A stretch of DNA of 64,000 nucleotides, taken from the NCBI GenBank assembly GCA_965238045.1, contig CBDEGU010000012.1, positions 2,294,001-2,358,000 on the forward strand, in the 5' to 3' direction. The notes below the pieces were generated by a model. The model was not told where the DNA came from. It ran no database searches and saw only the letters and a program-made list of their open reading frames with translations. Of this stretch, positions 25,219-34,655 are shown one piece after another; positions within the stretch are counted from its first letter, which is position 1; the number at the start of each line of letters is the position of its first letter. The stretch comes from CBDEGU01 sp965238045. GTDB taxonomy: Bacteria > Acidobacteriota > Terriglobia > Bryobacterales > UBA6623. The position numbers and the translations under genes are program-made.

Positions 25219-25600
25219 GCGCCATCCCGCTACTCGGGGATTCACGCTTGTGGAGCTGATCGTCGTCATCGCGATCATCCTCATCCTCTTGTCGATGGCG
25301 ATCCCGATGTACCGCACCTCGATGGTGAAAGCCAGGGAAAGCGTTTTGATGGCCAATCTTACTACGATTCGCCACGTAATTGACCAGTACACCTACGACA
25401 AGGAGCGGCCGCCGCAGGCGCTGGAGGAACTGGTCGAGGAAGGTTACCTGCGGGCCGTGCCGATCGATCCGTTTACGCAATCGAGTGACGACTGGGAACT
25501 CATTACCGACATCGGCCCAAGTGGCGAGTCGGGCCTGTTCGATGTCAAGAGCGGTTCGGACAAGACCTCGCTCAGCGGCACGCCCTATAACGAGTGGTAG
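25193..25600 (+). CDS. GspG-like major pseudopilin
   Basis: 135 residues from the ATG at 25193, which starts just before the class III signal TRGFTLVELIVVIAIILILLSMAIPMY. The C-terminal part has YTYDKERPPQALEELVEEGYLRAVPIDPFT, GLFDVKSGSDKTSLSGTPYNEW, as in type II pseudopilins. Following the secretin and the Gly-rich pseudopilin, it is the third gene of the unit. No prepilin peptidase or ATPase is in the window, so the machine is completed elsewhere. Confidence 0.88.
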   Translation: MEPTIATGKRHPATRGFTLVELIVVIAIILILLSMAIPMYRTSMVKARESVLMANLTTIRHVIDQYTYDKERPPQALEELVEEGYLRAVPIDPFTQSSDDWELITDIGPSGESGLFDVKSGSDKTSLSGTPYNEW

Positions 25601-25799
25601 CTTCGCTGTCCCTCCCGCCCGGCGCCATTCCTCCCGCCCAGCGCGCGAACCCGAGGTGGTGTGTCATTCAGGTACACCGCGAGCAAGGCGGGTCTTTGTC
25701 CGGTTATGCCCGCCTTTGCGGTCAGTGTCTCCGAAGGCCTCCCGAAAGCCAGCGAAGGCATCGCAGAGTCGGCGAGGTAGCCGCGCCGGACCCTATCTG

Positions 25800-26804
25800 C
25801 TAGTTTGACTCTCTGCCGACCGGTTTCCAATCCTTCGGGAGAGAAAGGATGTATACCACGGCGTCAGGCTTAGGATGGCTCTCATGGACAAGGGCCAGTG
25901 ATTCTCCTTCTTCGAACCAGCAGAGTCCTTCCCAATTCACACCCGCGAGTTCGCCGCCGACGGTCTTGTCAAGATCGATCGGCTTACCGATTCGCTGGCC
26001 CCGCAAATCAAACCTTTGCAGCCAATGGTACTGGTATACGAGCGGGCCGGCCGAATTTCGCGAAGATAGCAGCACAATGAAACCCCACTGCCCGGCGCGG
26101 ACGGTGTGCCAGACGAGATCGGGCGCCCGAAACCGCTGTGCCCGAGGCTCGCGCCCCTTCGGTACGGGCACGTCGAGCAAGATCAGGTTCGAGCCTCGCA
26201 CCTGGACGTCACGTTCGCCCGCGTTTAGGTCGTGAACTTGGATCATCGGATGCAAAGCCCGGCGACCGACCCTGCGCCGAAGTTGCTCGGGAACTTGCAT
26301 GTACTCCGGGTAGCCGCCCTCCCACAGAACGGCGACTCTTTAGCGGCCGGCCGGGAACCGCCGGACGGCCAAGCCCTCAAGTCCCCGCTTGCCGAATTCG
26401 GCCAACGGAGCCGCGTAGTCGGCGATCATACCGTCCTTGTCGAACACCGCGCGGAGGCGTTCCGATAAAACGATGACTCGTCCGTCGGCAAGGATGTTGA
26501 TCGCTTCAAGATCGGCAGCCATGAATGCTTGAGATAAAGGCACTCGGGTCAACCGATCAGGGCTCAGCGCCAGCACGGGACCGCTTTCGCCTCGCAGCTC
26601 GAAACGAAAGTAGACGCCCTTTTGGGAGTCGTCTACCAACAACAGGGTATCGTCCCGGCGTACGAGCCCCGAGGCTTCGCGAATTGAGATGGTCTCGGCC
26701 GCACCGAGCGCGGGCAGCCCTGCCAGGGCCGCGCCGGCAAGGGCGGCGAGGAGCCGGCGAACAACCAGCCTGTAAACCCCCAACCGCTCATCGGAAGGCA
26801 TCAT
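25800..26804 (-). pseudogene. secreted esterase-like/SdiA-regulated-type protein gene with in-frame TAA
   Basis: The N-terminal part (26804-26340) begins with a signal peptide (LVVRRLLAALAGAALAGLPALGAAE) and reads ASGLVRRDDTLLLVDDSQKG, FRFEL, LEAINILADGRVIVLSERL, GLEGLAVRRFPAGR before a TAA at 26342-26340. The same frame continues RVAVLWEGGYPEYMQVP and on to FDLRGQRIG, NWEGLCWFEEGESLALVHES and VYILSLP, ending at 25800. So only one stop codon splits a 334-codon gene. The repeated 'LEGLA / WEGL' blades with DD/E residues resemble the phytase/esterase-like propeller family. A point nonsense mutation or a read error is the simplest cause. Confidence 0.75.
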
Positions 26805-26819
26805 CGTTCATTGTCGTAA

Positions 26820-27291
26820 ATCAAATCATGGAATGGCATGCCACTCGGGCCTCCCCTCATCCGTCCCGATACTCGCCGCCGACGGCGTTTCACACCAGGA
26901 AGCTTTCGACGTACCCGGCCTCGTCCAGTTCCAGCCGACATTGCTTGCGCCGCGACCGGAGCGACAGCCGCCCGCCGACATCGAGCGAGCAAATCGCCCG
27001 CGGCAGCAGCGGTGCGTCGCTTGCTTGTGAGGGGGGCGCGGGCGTGGCGATAGGCGGCTGGCTGGCGCGGCGTATTCGCGTCTGGATTTTCGCGGCTGGG
27101 CGCCCGTATGCTGGCATTCGTATCCAGCTTACCGCGGGTGGGTGGGATTGGCGGGGGCTGGCCGGTGGATTTTGTTGTGAGGGCGTTGGTTAGCTGATTT
27201 GGAGCCTCGTGAACGGGTATGGGGCGCCGGTGCCTCGGCCCGTGCCGGGCGGAAAACCAGCGCTTCGGGGGCTACTATCTTCTGGTGAAGT
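26820..27291. other. gene-free 0.47-kb stretch
   Basis: No supportable coding frame, repeat or RNA gene was seen. It separates two decaying minus-strand genes. Confidence 0.5.
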
Positions 27292-28956
27292 TCACGGCTT
27301 CAGACGGGCGCTCAACTCGCGCAAGGTTTCACGAGTTTCAGCAATCTGACGCTCTAAACGACGGACGTGCCTCGATGTCTCGCTGTCCAACTGGTCACCA
27401 GGGTTTTTCAACTCCTGCTCCAGCTCTCGCAGATCACTTTCGCAACGCTCGATATTGCGTTTCACGGTTGCGGCGTTATGGAACCCGCCCCCGTCAACGG
27501 TGACGTACACCGGGGTCGAGTGTGCCAAATAGCTTGGGCCGGCGGACGTACGGGCCGCAAGCCAGATGCCTTGCTCCACTGGTAACCGCAGCTCGATTGA
27601 GAGCCGCTCGCTGTTTTGACCAGGATCCGAGGCGGCGACCTTTTCTAGTGTCTCGCCATGCCCGACGATCTCGAGACTCTCAAGGGCGATTCGCGAGCCA
27701 TCTCCGTAGGCCTTCGCGGAGACGTTTACCGTGGCGCCTCGGGCGACGTTCAACGTGTCGCCGGGAAGCTTGCCGTTGACTGTAATCTCGACGATCGGAC
27801 CCGTCGTGGCGAAGGTTCGCCCCGCCTTCAGCGCGGCCAGCCAGCTGTCGAAGGAGAACTCTTCGCCGACTTAGGTGTAGAAGCGGGCGTCGCCGATCTG
27901 GCTCGTGCGCCGTGGGCTTCCACGCGGACCCCTGCCACACCAGGGAAAGTCCGAGCCGGCCAGCGCCGTCAGCCGAAAGCCGAGGTCAAGGAAGCGGTAG
28001 TAGTGATCTGTCTGCAGCGGACCGTCAGGCACGCAAAACTGTGCAAGCTCGAGGAAATCGATCTTGTTGCGCAGCACGGTCATGGTCATTCCGCGGTAGC
28101 CGTGGAACGACATGCCTTGGTGCGCGAAGCCGCTCACGCCGCCTAATTCGCGTACCCGGTCGAATACCCGGCCGTACGTATAGTAATCGTCCTGAAATCG
28201 CACGAAGCCGTCCGCGCCGAGGGAGATCGTATGGCCGATTTCCGGCGTGCGAGGCTCCTCTTGTCCCGATGAAAGAACGTAGTCACCTTCCTGGTAACGC
28301 CCCTTCGCACCCCACCCGTACTGGGAAAAGACGAAGTGCCAGAAGTCGCCCATCTGGAGCAAATTGCCGACGTGGATGTCCTCGGCGGCGACCCAACGCA
28401 GAATCGACGGATTGTCCCGTGGTGACCGGCGAAGATGGATGTGGTCGTCGGAGGAATACCAGCCGCGCTCGGGCATGTTGATCCAGCGCTCGAGGCGGAA
28501 TTCGCGCTTGACGCGCTTCCCGGGCTTCAGTTCGAGAGCGTGACTTTGCGTCGTGAACTCGTAGCCCTTTGAGAACTCGAGGCGATACCCGCCGGGCGGA
28601 AGGCGCACCTCGAACGAGCCGTCCACGTAAAACGAGCCGTCCGGCTGCAGCAGATAGCCGTCTGCGCGGTCCGAGCGGCCCCACATGACTGCGATCGCCT
28701 CGGGCGGGGCCCCAAATGCGGACTCCGAGACCGCCGCAGCCCCAACCACCGCGGGCGAGTTTCCCGCTTCGTCGGTCAGGCGCACACGTACCGGCGTTGG
28801 TTGGCCTGTTTGAGAGTCACGGATCGTCACCGAAAGCGAGGACTCACGGCTTGTCTGCGCCAAGATGACGATTGCAGCCGCGAATAGTGCAAGGGCCGCG
28901 GCCCGCGCTCTGACGTTGGCGTTGTGTAACGGTGTGTTCACGAGCCGCCGTTTCAT
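27292..28956 (-). pseudogene. CehA/McbA-type PHP metallohydrolase-like secreted protein with in-frame TAA
   Basis: From ATG 28956 (AGAGAAAC upstream) a signal helix (ARAAALALFAAAIVILAQ) is followed by a carbohydrate-binding-like beta region (VTIRDSQTGQPTPVRVRLTDEAG ... FYVDGSFEVRLPPGGYRLEF) and the PHP-type metal motif WYSSDDHIHLRR. ERWINMPERGWYSSDDH is typical of the CehA/McbA family. A TAA at 27873-27871, directly after DARFYT, breaks the frame; the same frame goes on with VGEEFSFDSWLAALKAG RTFATTGP, as the family expects after 'RFYTY'. So TAC to TAA is likely. The C-terminus is a coiled-coil-like stretch ending LRELSARLKP. Confidence 0.8.
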
Positions 28957-29225
28957 CGTTTCTCTGCTTAATTCTACACGGGCGAGCATGTGGTGTGATA
29001 GCGCGCCGGTTCGAATCGGTTCGACCCCGTAGTCTAGCGCCGGCTTGATCGGCGGGCCTGTTTGCAGGGACGAACGCGGCTGAAGTTGTCGATGGAAAGG
29101 GGTTCGGCGAGATAGGGTTTGTCTTGCCCTTCTCTGTTTGACCGTGAGCTGCTGTGCCACTCGCAACTACGTCCCGACGACTCGCGGTGCGGCCGCCTAG
29201 GGGCCCGCACCACGCTGTCAGCCCG

Positions 29226-30610
29226 TCAGTTTGGCGCTTCGTAACCGCCGGGCAGCGGCTTGGCGGGATCGCCGCAAAGGTGCCGCAGAACCTCGATCTC
29301 CGCCGCGGTCAGGTGAGCGTGGTTGTGGTAAAGAAAACGCCGCAGTCCGGCTCGGCGGGAGGCCTCGAGGATCCGAATGAAGTCTCCCGAGCCCATCGGG
29401 TCGCCACGGTGGGGCCGCCGCCCCGCATCTACCCACGGTACGACCTGCTCGGGGCGCTCAACCGCGGCTAGCGCAGCTTCGGTCTCTTTGATGACCACCT
29501 GCTCGAAGAACTCATCCGGGAAGCCGCGCTCGAAATCGAAGGCGCTTTGCACTCCGGGCATCTCGATGCCGAAGAAAGCTTGTACCACTGCCAGGGCGGC
29601 TTCGTCCGAGAGGCCGGAATTCCACTCGGTCAACGTGCGCATCCAGCGGTAGACGGTTCCGTAGAATCCGTCGACGCCGCGATGCCAGAAGTAGTGCTTG
29701 GGCAGCAGGTAATCGAGATACTTCATCAAGGCACGGAAATCATAGCCGCATAGCGGCGCGAACGCAGCGGACCGAGGCCCCATGCCCAGACGCAGATCCG
29801 CGCGCTGCTCGCGCATCAGCCCCTTGAGCATCTTGACCGTGCCAGTGAGAACCTCGGTGCGGAAGCGAACCCACGATGTCAGATCGGGGTCAGACCCAAA
29901 GAGTCTGGCCGTGCCGGCAAACCCGGCTTCGCTGTAGGAGCGAACCTCCTGTTCGTTCAGCTCCCGCAACCGCGTCTTCAGGCGCTGCGCCGCCTGACGC
30001 AGTTCGTCAAAATCGTAGTGCATCGATTCCGCCAGTGGCCGCACGGTCTCGGGCAGGTCGGCAAAGATGTTGGAACGGTGGCCGGGCTCGATTTCATAGC
30101 CCCATTCGGGTCCATCGATAATGCCGCCGTCCACTTCCGGGAACTGCGCGAGCGTATCGGCGATGCGGGCCGCCCACGCATTGGGACTGGCGAAGCGGCG
30201 GTACTTGTCTCGAGCGCCCGGCCCTTCGCCTGCATTGGGGGCAAAGATCAGGATCGACCACTTCCTGCGCTTCGCCTCGGCGAAGAGGCGGTCCAGTTTG
30301 CGCCGCCGATCCGCGAACATCTGCTCGGGCGGTGGCGGCGGCTGGACGGCTAACCGCTGGTAGTGGCGCGCGTCCGGTTGGAAGATGGCGTGATAGCTGC
30401 CTTGGTCGTCTCGGAACACCATCCTGCCGATGACGATGCCGCGGACGCCCATTACCTCCCAGGCGTCGAAGACACGTTCGTAATTGTCGAGGACGGTCTC
30501 GATCGGCTGGCCGAAACGCATCCATGCCTCGAGACGGGGTTGGTCGTCAGGCATAGGGTAAGTGCCAGCTCCCAACGGAAAGTAAGGGACAAAGCAGAGA
30601 CATCCGATCC
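29226..30610 (-). pseudogene. uncharacterised TIM-barrel-like protein gene, 5'-truncated by mobile element A
   Basis: The frame is open from the stop at 29226 to the border of element A at 30611, reading VPYFPLGAGTYPMPDDQP before LEAWMRFGQPIETVLDNYERVFDAWE. So no genuine start is left; a TTG at 30575 or ATG at 30554 are only internal candidates. Strand-helix alternation (ILIFAPNAGEG, VDGGIIDGPEWGYE, LRLGMGPRSAAFAPLCGYD, KHYFWHRGVDGFYG) suggests a barrel-type enzyme, possibly hydrolase-like, but no family is assigned. Same strand as the neighbouring CehA/McbA-type gene. Confidence 0.7.
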
Positions 30611-30691
30611 CGTATGGTCAAGAAACTTGTCGCGTGCATCATGCGCGGCACGATCTTCGACGTTGATGGAATTCCGGCCTCGGGCGGGCTG

Positions 30692-31138
30692 CTACTTTCC
30701 GCGGGTTCCGCGATGGCCCGTACCTGCAACCCCAGACCAGAACAGAAGCTGGCACACCACACTGAGCAGACCCGGCACGAAGATCAGCTCCCATCTGCCT
30801 GGACTCAGCCAGAACCACGCCGTCTTCTCATGTCCCTCGATTTGCCCCAGCAAGTTATCGGTGAAAATGAGCAGACACAGCATCGCCGCCAGTTGGTAAC
30901 CGAGCGGACAATGGTCTTGGCGGATCGTGACTTCTTCTCCCGCTGCCCCGTCGTCGGCGAAAAAGAGCCAAGCGAAGCCGACCGTTACGTACAGAGCGTT
31001 ATGGCCCAAGATCACCCACAAAGGTATGAGGGCCCGCCACCACGACCAGTGTCCCTCGATCGTCAGCTTCAGGACCGCTAACACCAGGCAGAGAAATGCC
31101 GCCAAGTAGAAACCCGACGTCTGGATCTGCCGCCCCAC
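30692..31138 (-). CDS. membrane protein carried by the element (copy A)
   Basis: 148 residues starting with a GTG at 31138, two bases after the transposase stop, so translation is probably coupled. Four hydrophobic segments: TSGFYLAAFLCLVLAVLKL, WWRALIPLWVILGHNALYVTVGFAWLFFA, YQLAAMLCLLIFTDNLLG and WELIFVPGLLSVVCQLLFWSGV. Similar proteins are named 'transmembrane Fragile-X-F' in databases as far as I recall; no activity is known. The predicted protein is identical in all three element copies, while the transposase has decayed in two. Confidence 0.75.
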   Translation of the reverse strand: MGRQIQTSGFYLAAFLCLVLAVLKLTIEGHWSWWRALIPLWVILGHNALYVTVGFAWLFFADDGAAGEEVTIRQDHCPLGYQLAAMLCLLIFTDNLLGQIEGHEKTAWFWLSPGRWELIFVPGLLSVVCQLLFWSGVAGTGHRGTRGK

Positions 31139-31140
31139 CC

Positions 31141-32223
31141 TTATGCCGCCTTTCGGTGATAGTACTTCAGCAGCCCGCCCAATCGCTCCTCGCATCGCAC
31201 GATCCCCCGACCGGGGGAGTCCTGGGGATCTGCCCGAGGAAACAGCAGCTTATTGTCTTTGCCTTGATGATTTCTCTCAGCTTGATAATGTTCGCAGAAG
31301 TTCCTAAGGGCGCGGCGCAAGGAGGATTCACCGAATAGGATCAGCTTGGAAAGACACTCGCTCTTGACCGAGCGAACCCAACGTTCCGCGTAACAGTTCA
31401 GATTGGGGCTGCGGGCCGGCAGGGCCACGCAGTTGACCCCGCCGGCCGCGAGGGTCTCGCGGAAATCCGGGCAGAACTTCGTGTCGCGATCGTGCAGCAC
31501 GTAGCGGCACCCTTTCAAATAGCCCATATCCTCCAGCGTCGCGTTGCGAGCCACCTGCTGCATCCAGTCCGCGTCCGGATGTCGAGTGATCCCGGCGAGA
31601 GTTACGCGCCGCGTCTCCAGTTGAATGAAGAACAGGACGTAGTACGTCACCAGGCCTCGCCAGCTCAGCACCTCCACCGTGAAGAAATCGGTTCCAGCGA
31701 GCACGTCCATATGCCGACGGATGAAATCCTTCCAAGTGGTCGTTTGACCCCGTTTGGGCGCGGGTGCGATGCCGTGGCGGCGTAGGATGTTGCCTACGGT
31801 TTGGTCCGAGAGGTGATGGCCTATGTTGCCCAGTGCGCCGACGATGCGGTCATAACCCCAGCCTGAGTTCTCGCGAGCCAAGCGAACCACCAGCGCTTCC
31901 ACCTCGGGTGCGACCCGAGGTCGGCCCGGATAGGCGCGCTGTTTGGAACCGTCGAACTTGCGTGCGATCAGCCGCCGATACCACGCCAGGATGGTATCCG
32001 GCTTGGCTGTGCAGGCGACCTGCTTGAGCCCTTTGCGTCCGAGTCGTTTTCCAATCTCAGCCAGCGTGAACCGCTCCGGATCGGAGAGCCGGAGTCTGGA
32101 AGGCAGGCGTGCTCTGAGAATGCGGTTCTCGGCGGCCAAGTACTCGTTCTGCAGCAACAACTCCTGGTTGACGAGGCCCGTCACAAAGGCCAGAAGGCGA
32201 GCCCAATTGATCGTTTCGCGCAT
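31141..32223 (-). CDS. integrase-core (IS3/IS481-like) transposase, intact
   Basis: 360 residues. The N-terminal third carries helix-turn-helix-like segments (FTLAEIGKRLGRKGLKQVA; WYRRLIARKFDG; RPRVAPEVEALVVRLARENSGWGYDRI). The rve catalytic core shows the first Asp in VLAGTDFFTVE, the second in VLHDRDTKF and the Glu in WVRSVKSECL. HHLSDQTVGNILRRHGI is a typical linker. Only this copy has a continuous frame and so could act in trans on copies B and C. Confidence 0.92.
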   Translation of the reverse strand: MRETINWARLLAFVTGLVNQELLLQNEYLAAENRILRARLPSRLRLSDPERFTLAEIGKRLGRKGLKQVACTAKPDTILAWYRRLIARKFDGSKQRAYPGRPRVAPEVEALVVRLARENSGWGYDRIVGALGNIGHHLSDQTVGNILRRHGIAPAPKRGQTTTWKDFIRRHMDVLAGTDFFTVEVLSWRGLVTYYVLFFIQLETRRVTLAGITRHPDADWMQQVARNATLEDMGYLKGCRYVLHDRDTKFCPDFRETLAAGGVNCVALPARSPNLNCYAERWVRSVKSECLSKLILFGESSLRRALRNFCEHYQAERNHQGKDNKLLFPRADPQDSPGRGIVRCEERLGGLLKYYHRKAA

Positions 32224-32317
32224 ATCGAAGGTTCATGATAGAAAACCTGCACGCGCAGTGCTTTCAGGCAGCTGTTTCGACTGGCTCCCTGGGTCGGCTG
32301 GATATTTTGACCTTACG

Positions 32318-32762
32318 GCGGAGGAATGATCGCGTGGCCAGAGTGGAGCGAAGAATCAGAATCGGTACGGCCTGGCGATGAGAACAGGCCTGGCGTGACA
32401 GCGAGGACTCGGCGAAGTTGAACACGTCGTTCATCGAACGGCTGAATCTCACGATCCGCCAGGGCTCGGCGTACCTTACTCGCCGGACGCTCTGTTATGC
32501 GCGACGGAGGGAGCGACTGGAAGCTCACCTCGAGCTGTTGCGCTGCTATTACAACTTCGTGAGGCCGCACCGGGCGCTGAAATTCGGACGAGAGGTCAGG
32601 ACACCGGCCATCCAGGCCGGTGTGACGAGACGGCGGCTAACGTTCAGGGAGATCTTCTCGTCGAGGATCGTTTTGCTGGCATGGCAGAAGGTCAAGTCGG
32701 TGTTTGCCCACGCCACGATCTGGGTCATTGTCGACGATAGGCGAGTGCAACTGGCGGCGTAG
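32318..32762 (+). pseudogene. C-terminal fragment of a DDE transposase (IS1-like, tentative)
   Basis: From the border of element A the plus-strand frame gives SFIERLNLTIRQGSAYLTRR, LEAHLELLRCYYNFVRPHRALKFGREVRTPAIQAG and ends VQLAA at 32762. The 'ERLNLTIR ... YYNFVRPH' motif is the Glu end of a DDE domain as seen in IS1-type or related transposases. The N-terminal half is absent. Upstream bases 32318-32417 are in frame but of unclear origin. Confidence 0.65.
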
Positions 32763-32787
32763 CAACACTCGATGACGGAAGCACCGT

Positions 32788-33459
32788 CGTGACATTGAAA
32801 TGCATGACATGCCGACGCTCGTGCGCCACGACGACGAATACATACAAGATACGGAAACTGATCGTCGGGACGGTGAAGAAATCCAATGAGACCAAGTCTC
32901 CGGCGTGATTGGCCAGAAAAACTCGCCAGCTTTGCGAAGGAGGCTTACGGGTCTTTGGGAGTAGACGCGAGATCGTCCTCTCGGAGATCTTGAGGCCCAG
33001 TTTCAATAGTTCGCCGTGGAGGAGTGGGGCGCCCCAGATCGGGTTCGCCTGTGTCATTTTGCGAATCAGCTCGCGGATCTCTTGGGTCAGACGCGGCCGT
33101 CCAGGCTTGCGACTGGTGCGACGACTCTTCCAACTCCAGTAGCGACGGAAGCCTTGACGATGCCAGGCCACGACAGTCTTGGGTTGGACGATGACAACGG
33201 CAGAGCGCCAATCAGCCCAACAGCGAGATAACCAGACCCAGAACAGGCGATCGGTTTGGCGCAAGCGAGGCCGTTTGACGCTTCGCTTGTAAACCGCGAG
33301 TTGCTGACGAAGAGCAAAATTCTCAAGAGTGAGGCTCCTGCGGCTAGGGACAACCAGTTGGAGCAGGCGAACGAGCGAGGAAATCAGCTGAATCACTGCT
33401 ACCAGGATGTGCGAACAGCGGATCCGGCTGTCAAGTGAGCTTCGGCGCAAACTCTTCAA
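32788..33459 (-). pseudogene. N-terminal half of an integrase-core transposase
   Basis: 224 residues recognisable: a hydrophobic N-terminus, LRQQLAVYKRSVKRPRLRQTDRLFWVWLSRCW, VVAWHRQGFRRYWSW, GRPRLTQEIRELIRKM and the first catalytic Asp region LVSLDFFTVPTISFRILYVFVVVAHERRHVMHFNVT, after which the match stops at about 32788. The missing C-terminal half is of the kind found at 51648-51974. The IS terminal sequence lies right behind its start (33426-33492). Confidence 0.8.
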
Positions 33460-33492
33460 TCCAAACGGCTACGTAGTTTTGGCGAACGACAA
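33426..33492. repeat. IS terminal sequence shared with 58741-58807
   Basis: A 67-bp stretch matches the reverse complement of 58741-58807 with about six mismatches; both include the first codons of the same transposase type and the end motif TTGTCGTTCGCCAAAA. It marks the outer end of the truncated element at 32788-33492. Confidence 0.75.
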
Positions 33493-33715
33493 CGAAGCAC
33501 CGGCAGAGCGGTCTCGATCTGGCCCCTTGAGCCAGTCAAAACCCCGAAGAGCCGAAAACCTAGTGCTTTGCGACTTTACATCGTAGTGCCTTTTCGTGCA
33601 ACATGTTACTTTAGACTTCGAGAACCACAAAGGCCACGAAGGGGTGTTGACTATCGATACACTCCCACGACAAAATCATACCCCGTTGGATGACCGGAAG
33701 AAATCAATCGGAATT

Positions 33716-33820
33716 ATGAGGAGGTTGTTGCTCGGCGACGTCGTCAACTGGATCACGACCGAGGAGCCCACAATCCGTCACCTCGAGGATTACGGCTCCG
33801 GCAATTACCCCAGCGAATGA
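33716..33820 (+). pseudogene. 3' remnant of a CBS-domain protein gene, overlapping nuoJ
   Basis: The end of an open frame reads LLLGDVVNWITTEEPTIRHLEDYGSGNYPSE, closely like the C-terminus of the CBS protein at 49309-49767 (GDLVHWIITAQDRTIRQLEDYISGKYPA). The sequence before 33716 no longer resembles CBS domains. Its TGA overlaps the nuoJ ATG (ATGA), so a CBS gene was once translationally coupled to nuoJ and was truncated from the 5' side. Confidence 0.75.
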
Positions 33821-34353
33821 CCTTGCTTACCGCAACCTTCTACTACATGGCGGCCGCCAGCATCGCGAGCGCGCTTCTGGCCGTGACGCGGAAGAATCCC
33901 GTTCACAGCATGCTCTGGGTGCTGGCGCTCTTCCTGCACGTGGCGGGCATCTTCCTGCTGCTGGCCGCGGAGTTCCTGGCAGCGGTGCAGGTCATCGTGT
34001 ACGCGGGCGCCATCTTGATCTTCTACCTCTTTGTCGTGATGCTGCTCGACCTGCCGGACGAGGAGGCTGGGCCGCGGTTCGGCAATCATTGGCCGCTCGC
34101 CACCGCCGTGGGGCTCTCCGTCGCAGCCTTAGCCTGGCTGGCGCAAGTCGACACGCTTGACCCCGTTGGAGCTGGGCTCGCAGCCGCCTCACAGAACGTG
34201 GCAGCGGAAGGTCCGCCTCAGGGGAGCCTTTCGGAGGTAGGCATGGCGCTCTTCGGTCCTTTCGCGTTGCCCTTCGAGATAGTCTCGCTGGTGCTCTTGG
34301 CCGCCATCGTCGGCGCCATCGTCCTCGCCAGGAGGAGACCAACAGAGTCATGA
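33817..34353 (+). CDS. nuoJ: NADH-quinone oxidoreductase subunit J
   Basis: 178 residues with five predicted membrane helices: TFYYMAAASIASALLAVT, VHSMLWVLALFLHVAGIFLLLAAEFLAAVQVIVYAGAILIFYLFVVMLL as the conserved core, then two more. The YAGAILIFYLFVVMLL stretch (TM3, with the pi-bulge) is diagnostic of NuoJ/ND6. Part of the membrane arm of complex I, next to NuoA, K and H. First gene of the permuted locus; ATGA overlap with nuoK. Confidence 0.92.
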   Translation: MTLLTATFYYMAAASIASALLAVTRKNPVHSMLWVLALFLHVAGIFLLLAAEFLAAVQVIVYAGAILIFYLFVVMLLDLPDEEAGPRFGNHWPLATAVGLSVAALAWLAQVDTLDPVGAGLAAASQNVAAEGPPQGSLSEVGMALFGPFALPFEIVSLVLLAAIVGAIVLARRRPTES

Positions 34354-34655
34354 TTGTGCCCGTGGGTACGGTTCTGGGATTGAGCGCTGTGCTCTTTGGG
34401 ATTGGAGTATTCGGCTTCCTGGCCCGGCGCAACATCATCTTGATGCTCGTCTCCGTTGAGGTCATGCTCAATGCAGTCAACCTCAGTCTAGTCGGCTTCA
34501 GCCGGCACCTCGAAGACCCGCGTGGTCAGGTCCTTGCCCTCTTCGTGATCGCCGTGGCAGCCGCGGAGGCAGCGGTCGGTCTGGGGCTCTTGATCGCTTT
34601 GAACCGGATCAAGCCTGGGGCGGGCGTGGCGGACCTGACCGAACTCAAATGGTGA
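34350..34655 (+). CDS. nuoK: NADH-quinone oxidoreductase subunit K
   Basis: 101 residues, three helices, normal length. The two conserved membrane Glu residues are present: NIILMLVSVEVMLNAVNLSLV (TM2) and AVAAAEAAVGLGLLIAL (TM3). These form the hydrophilic proton path between the Q-site and the antiporter subunits. Overlaps nuoJ by 4 and the following gene by 7 bases. Confidence 0.94.
   Translation: MIVPVGTVLGLSAVLFGIGVFGFLARRNIILMLVSVEVMLNAVNLSLVGFSRHLEDPRGQVLALFVIAVAAAEAAVGLGLLIALNRIKPGAGVADLTELKW

Larger units (their letters stand above)
30611..32317 (-). mobile_element. cargo-carrying insertion element, copy A (1707 bp)
   Basis: Copy boundaries were set by comparing three copies in this window (A here, B 51975-53683, C 59542-61250). 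Ends read CGTATGGTCAAG on the left and CGTAAGGTCAAA as reverse complement of the right, so short imperfect inverted repeats. It holds an integrase-core transposase and, downstream on the same strand, a membrane-protein gene. No target duplication is visible at A. Copy A is the only one with an uninterrupted transposase. Inserted in the 5' part of the gene at 29226. Confidence 0.88.

Noticed and set aside
27871..27873. Recoding of TAA as a sense codon
   Set aside because: Several intact genes here end in TAA (for example nuoH and the copy A transposase), so a nonsense mutation is far more likely.
30611..32317. Target-site duplication at copies A, B and C
   Set aside because: Flanks were compared at each copy and no matching short direct repeat was found; recombination or a non-duplicating mechanism may explain it.
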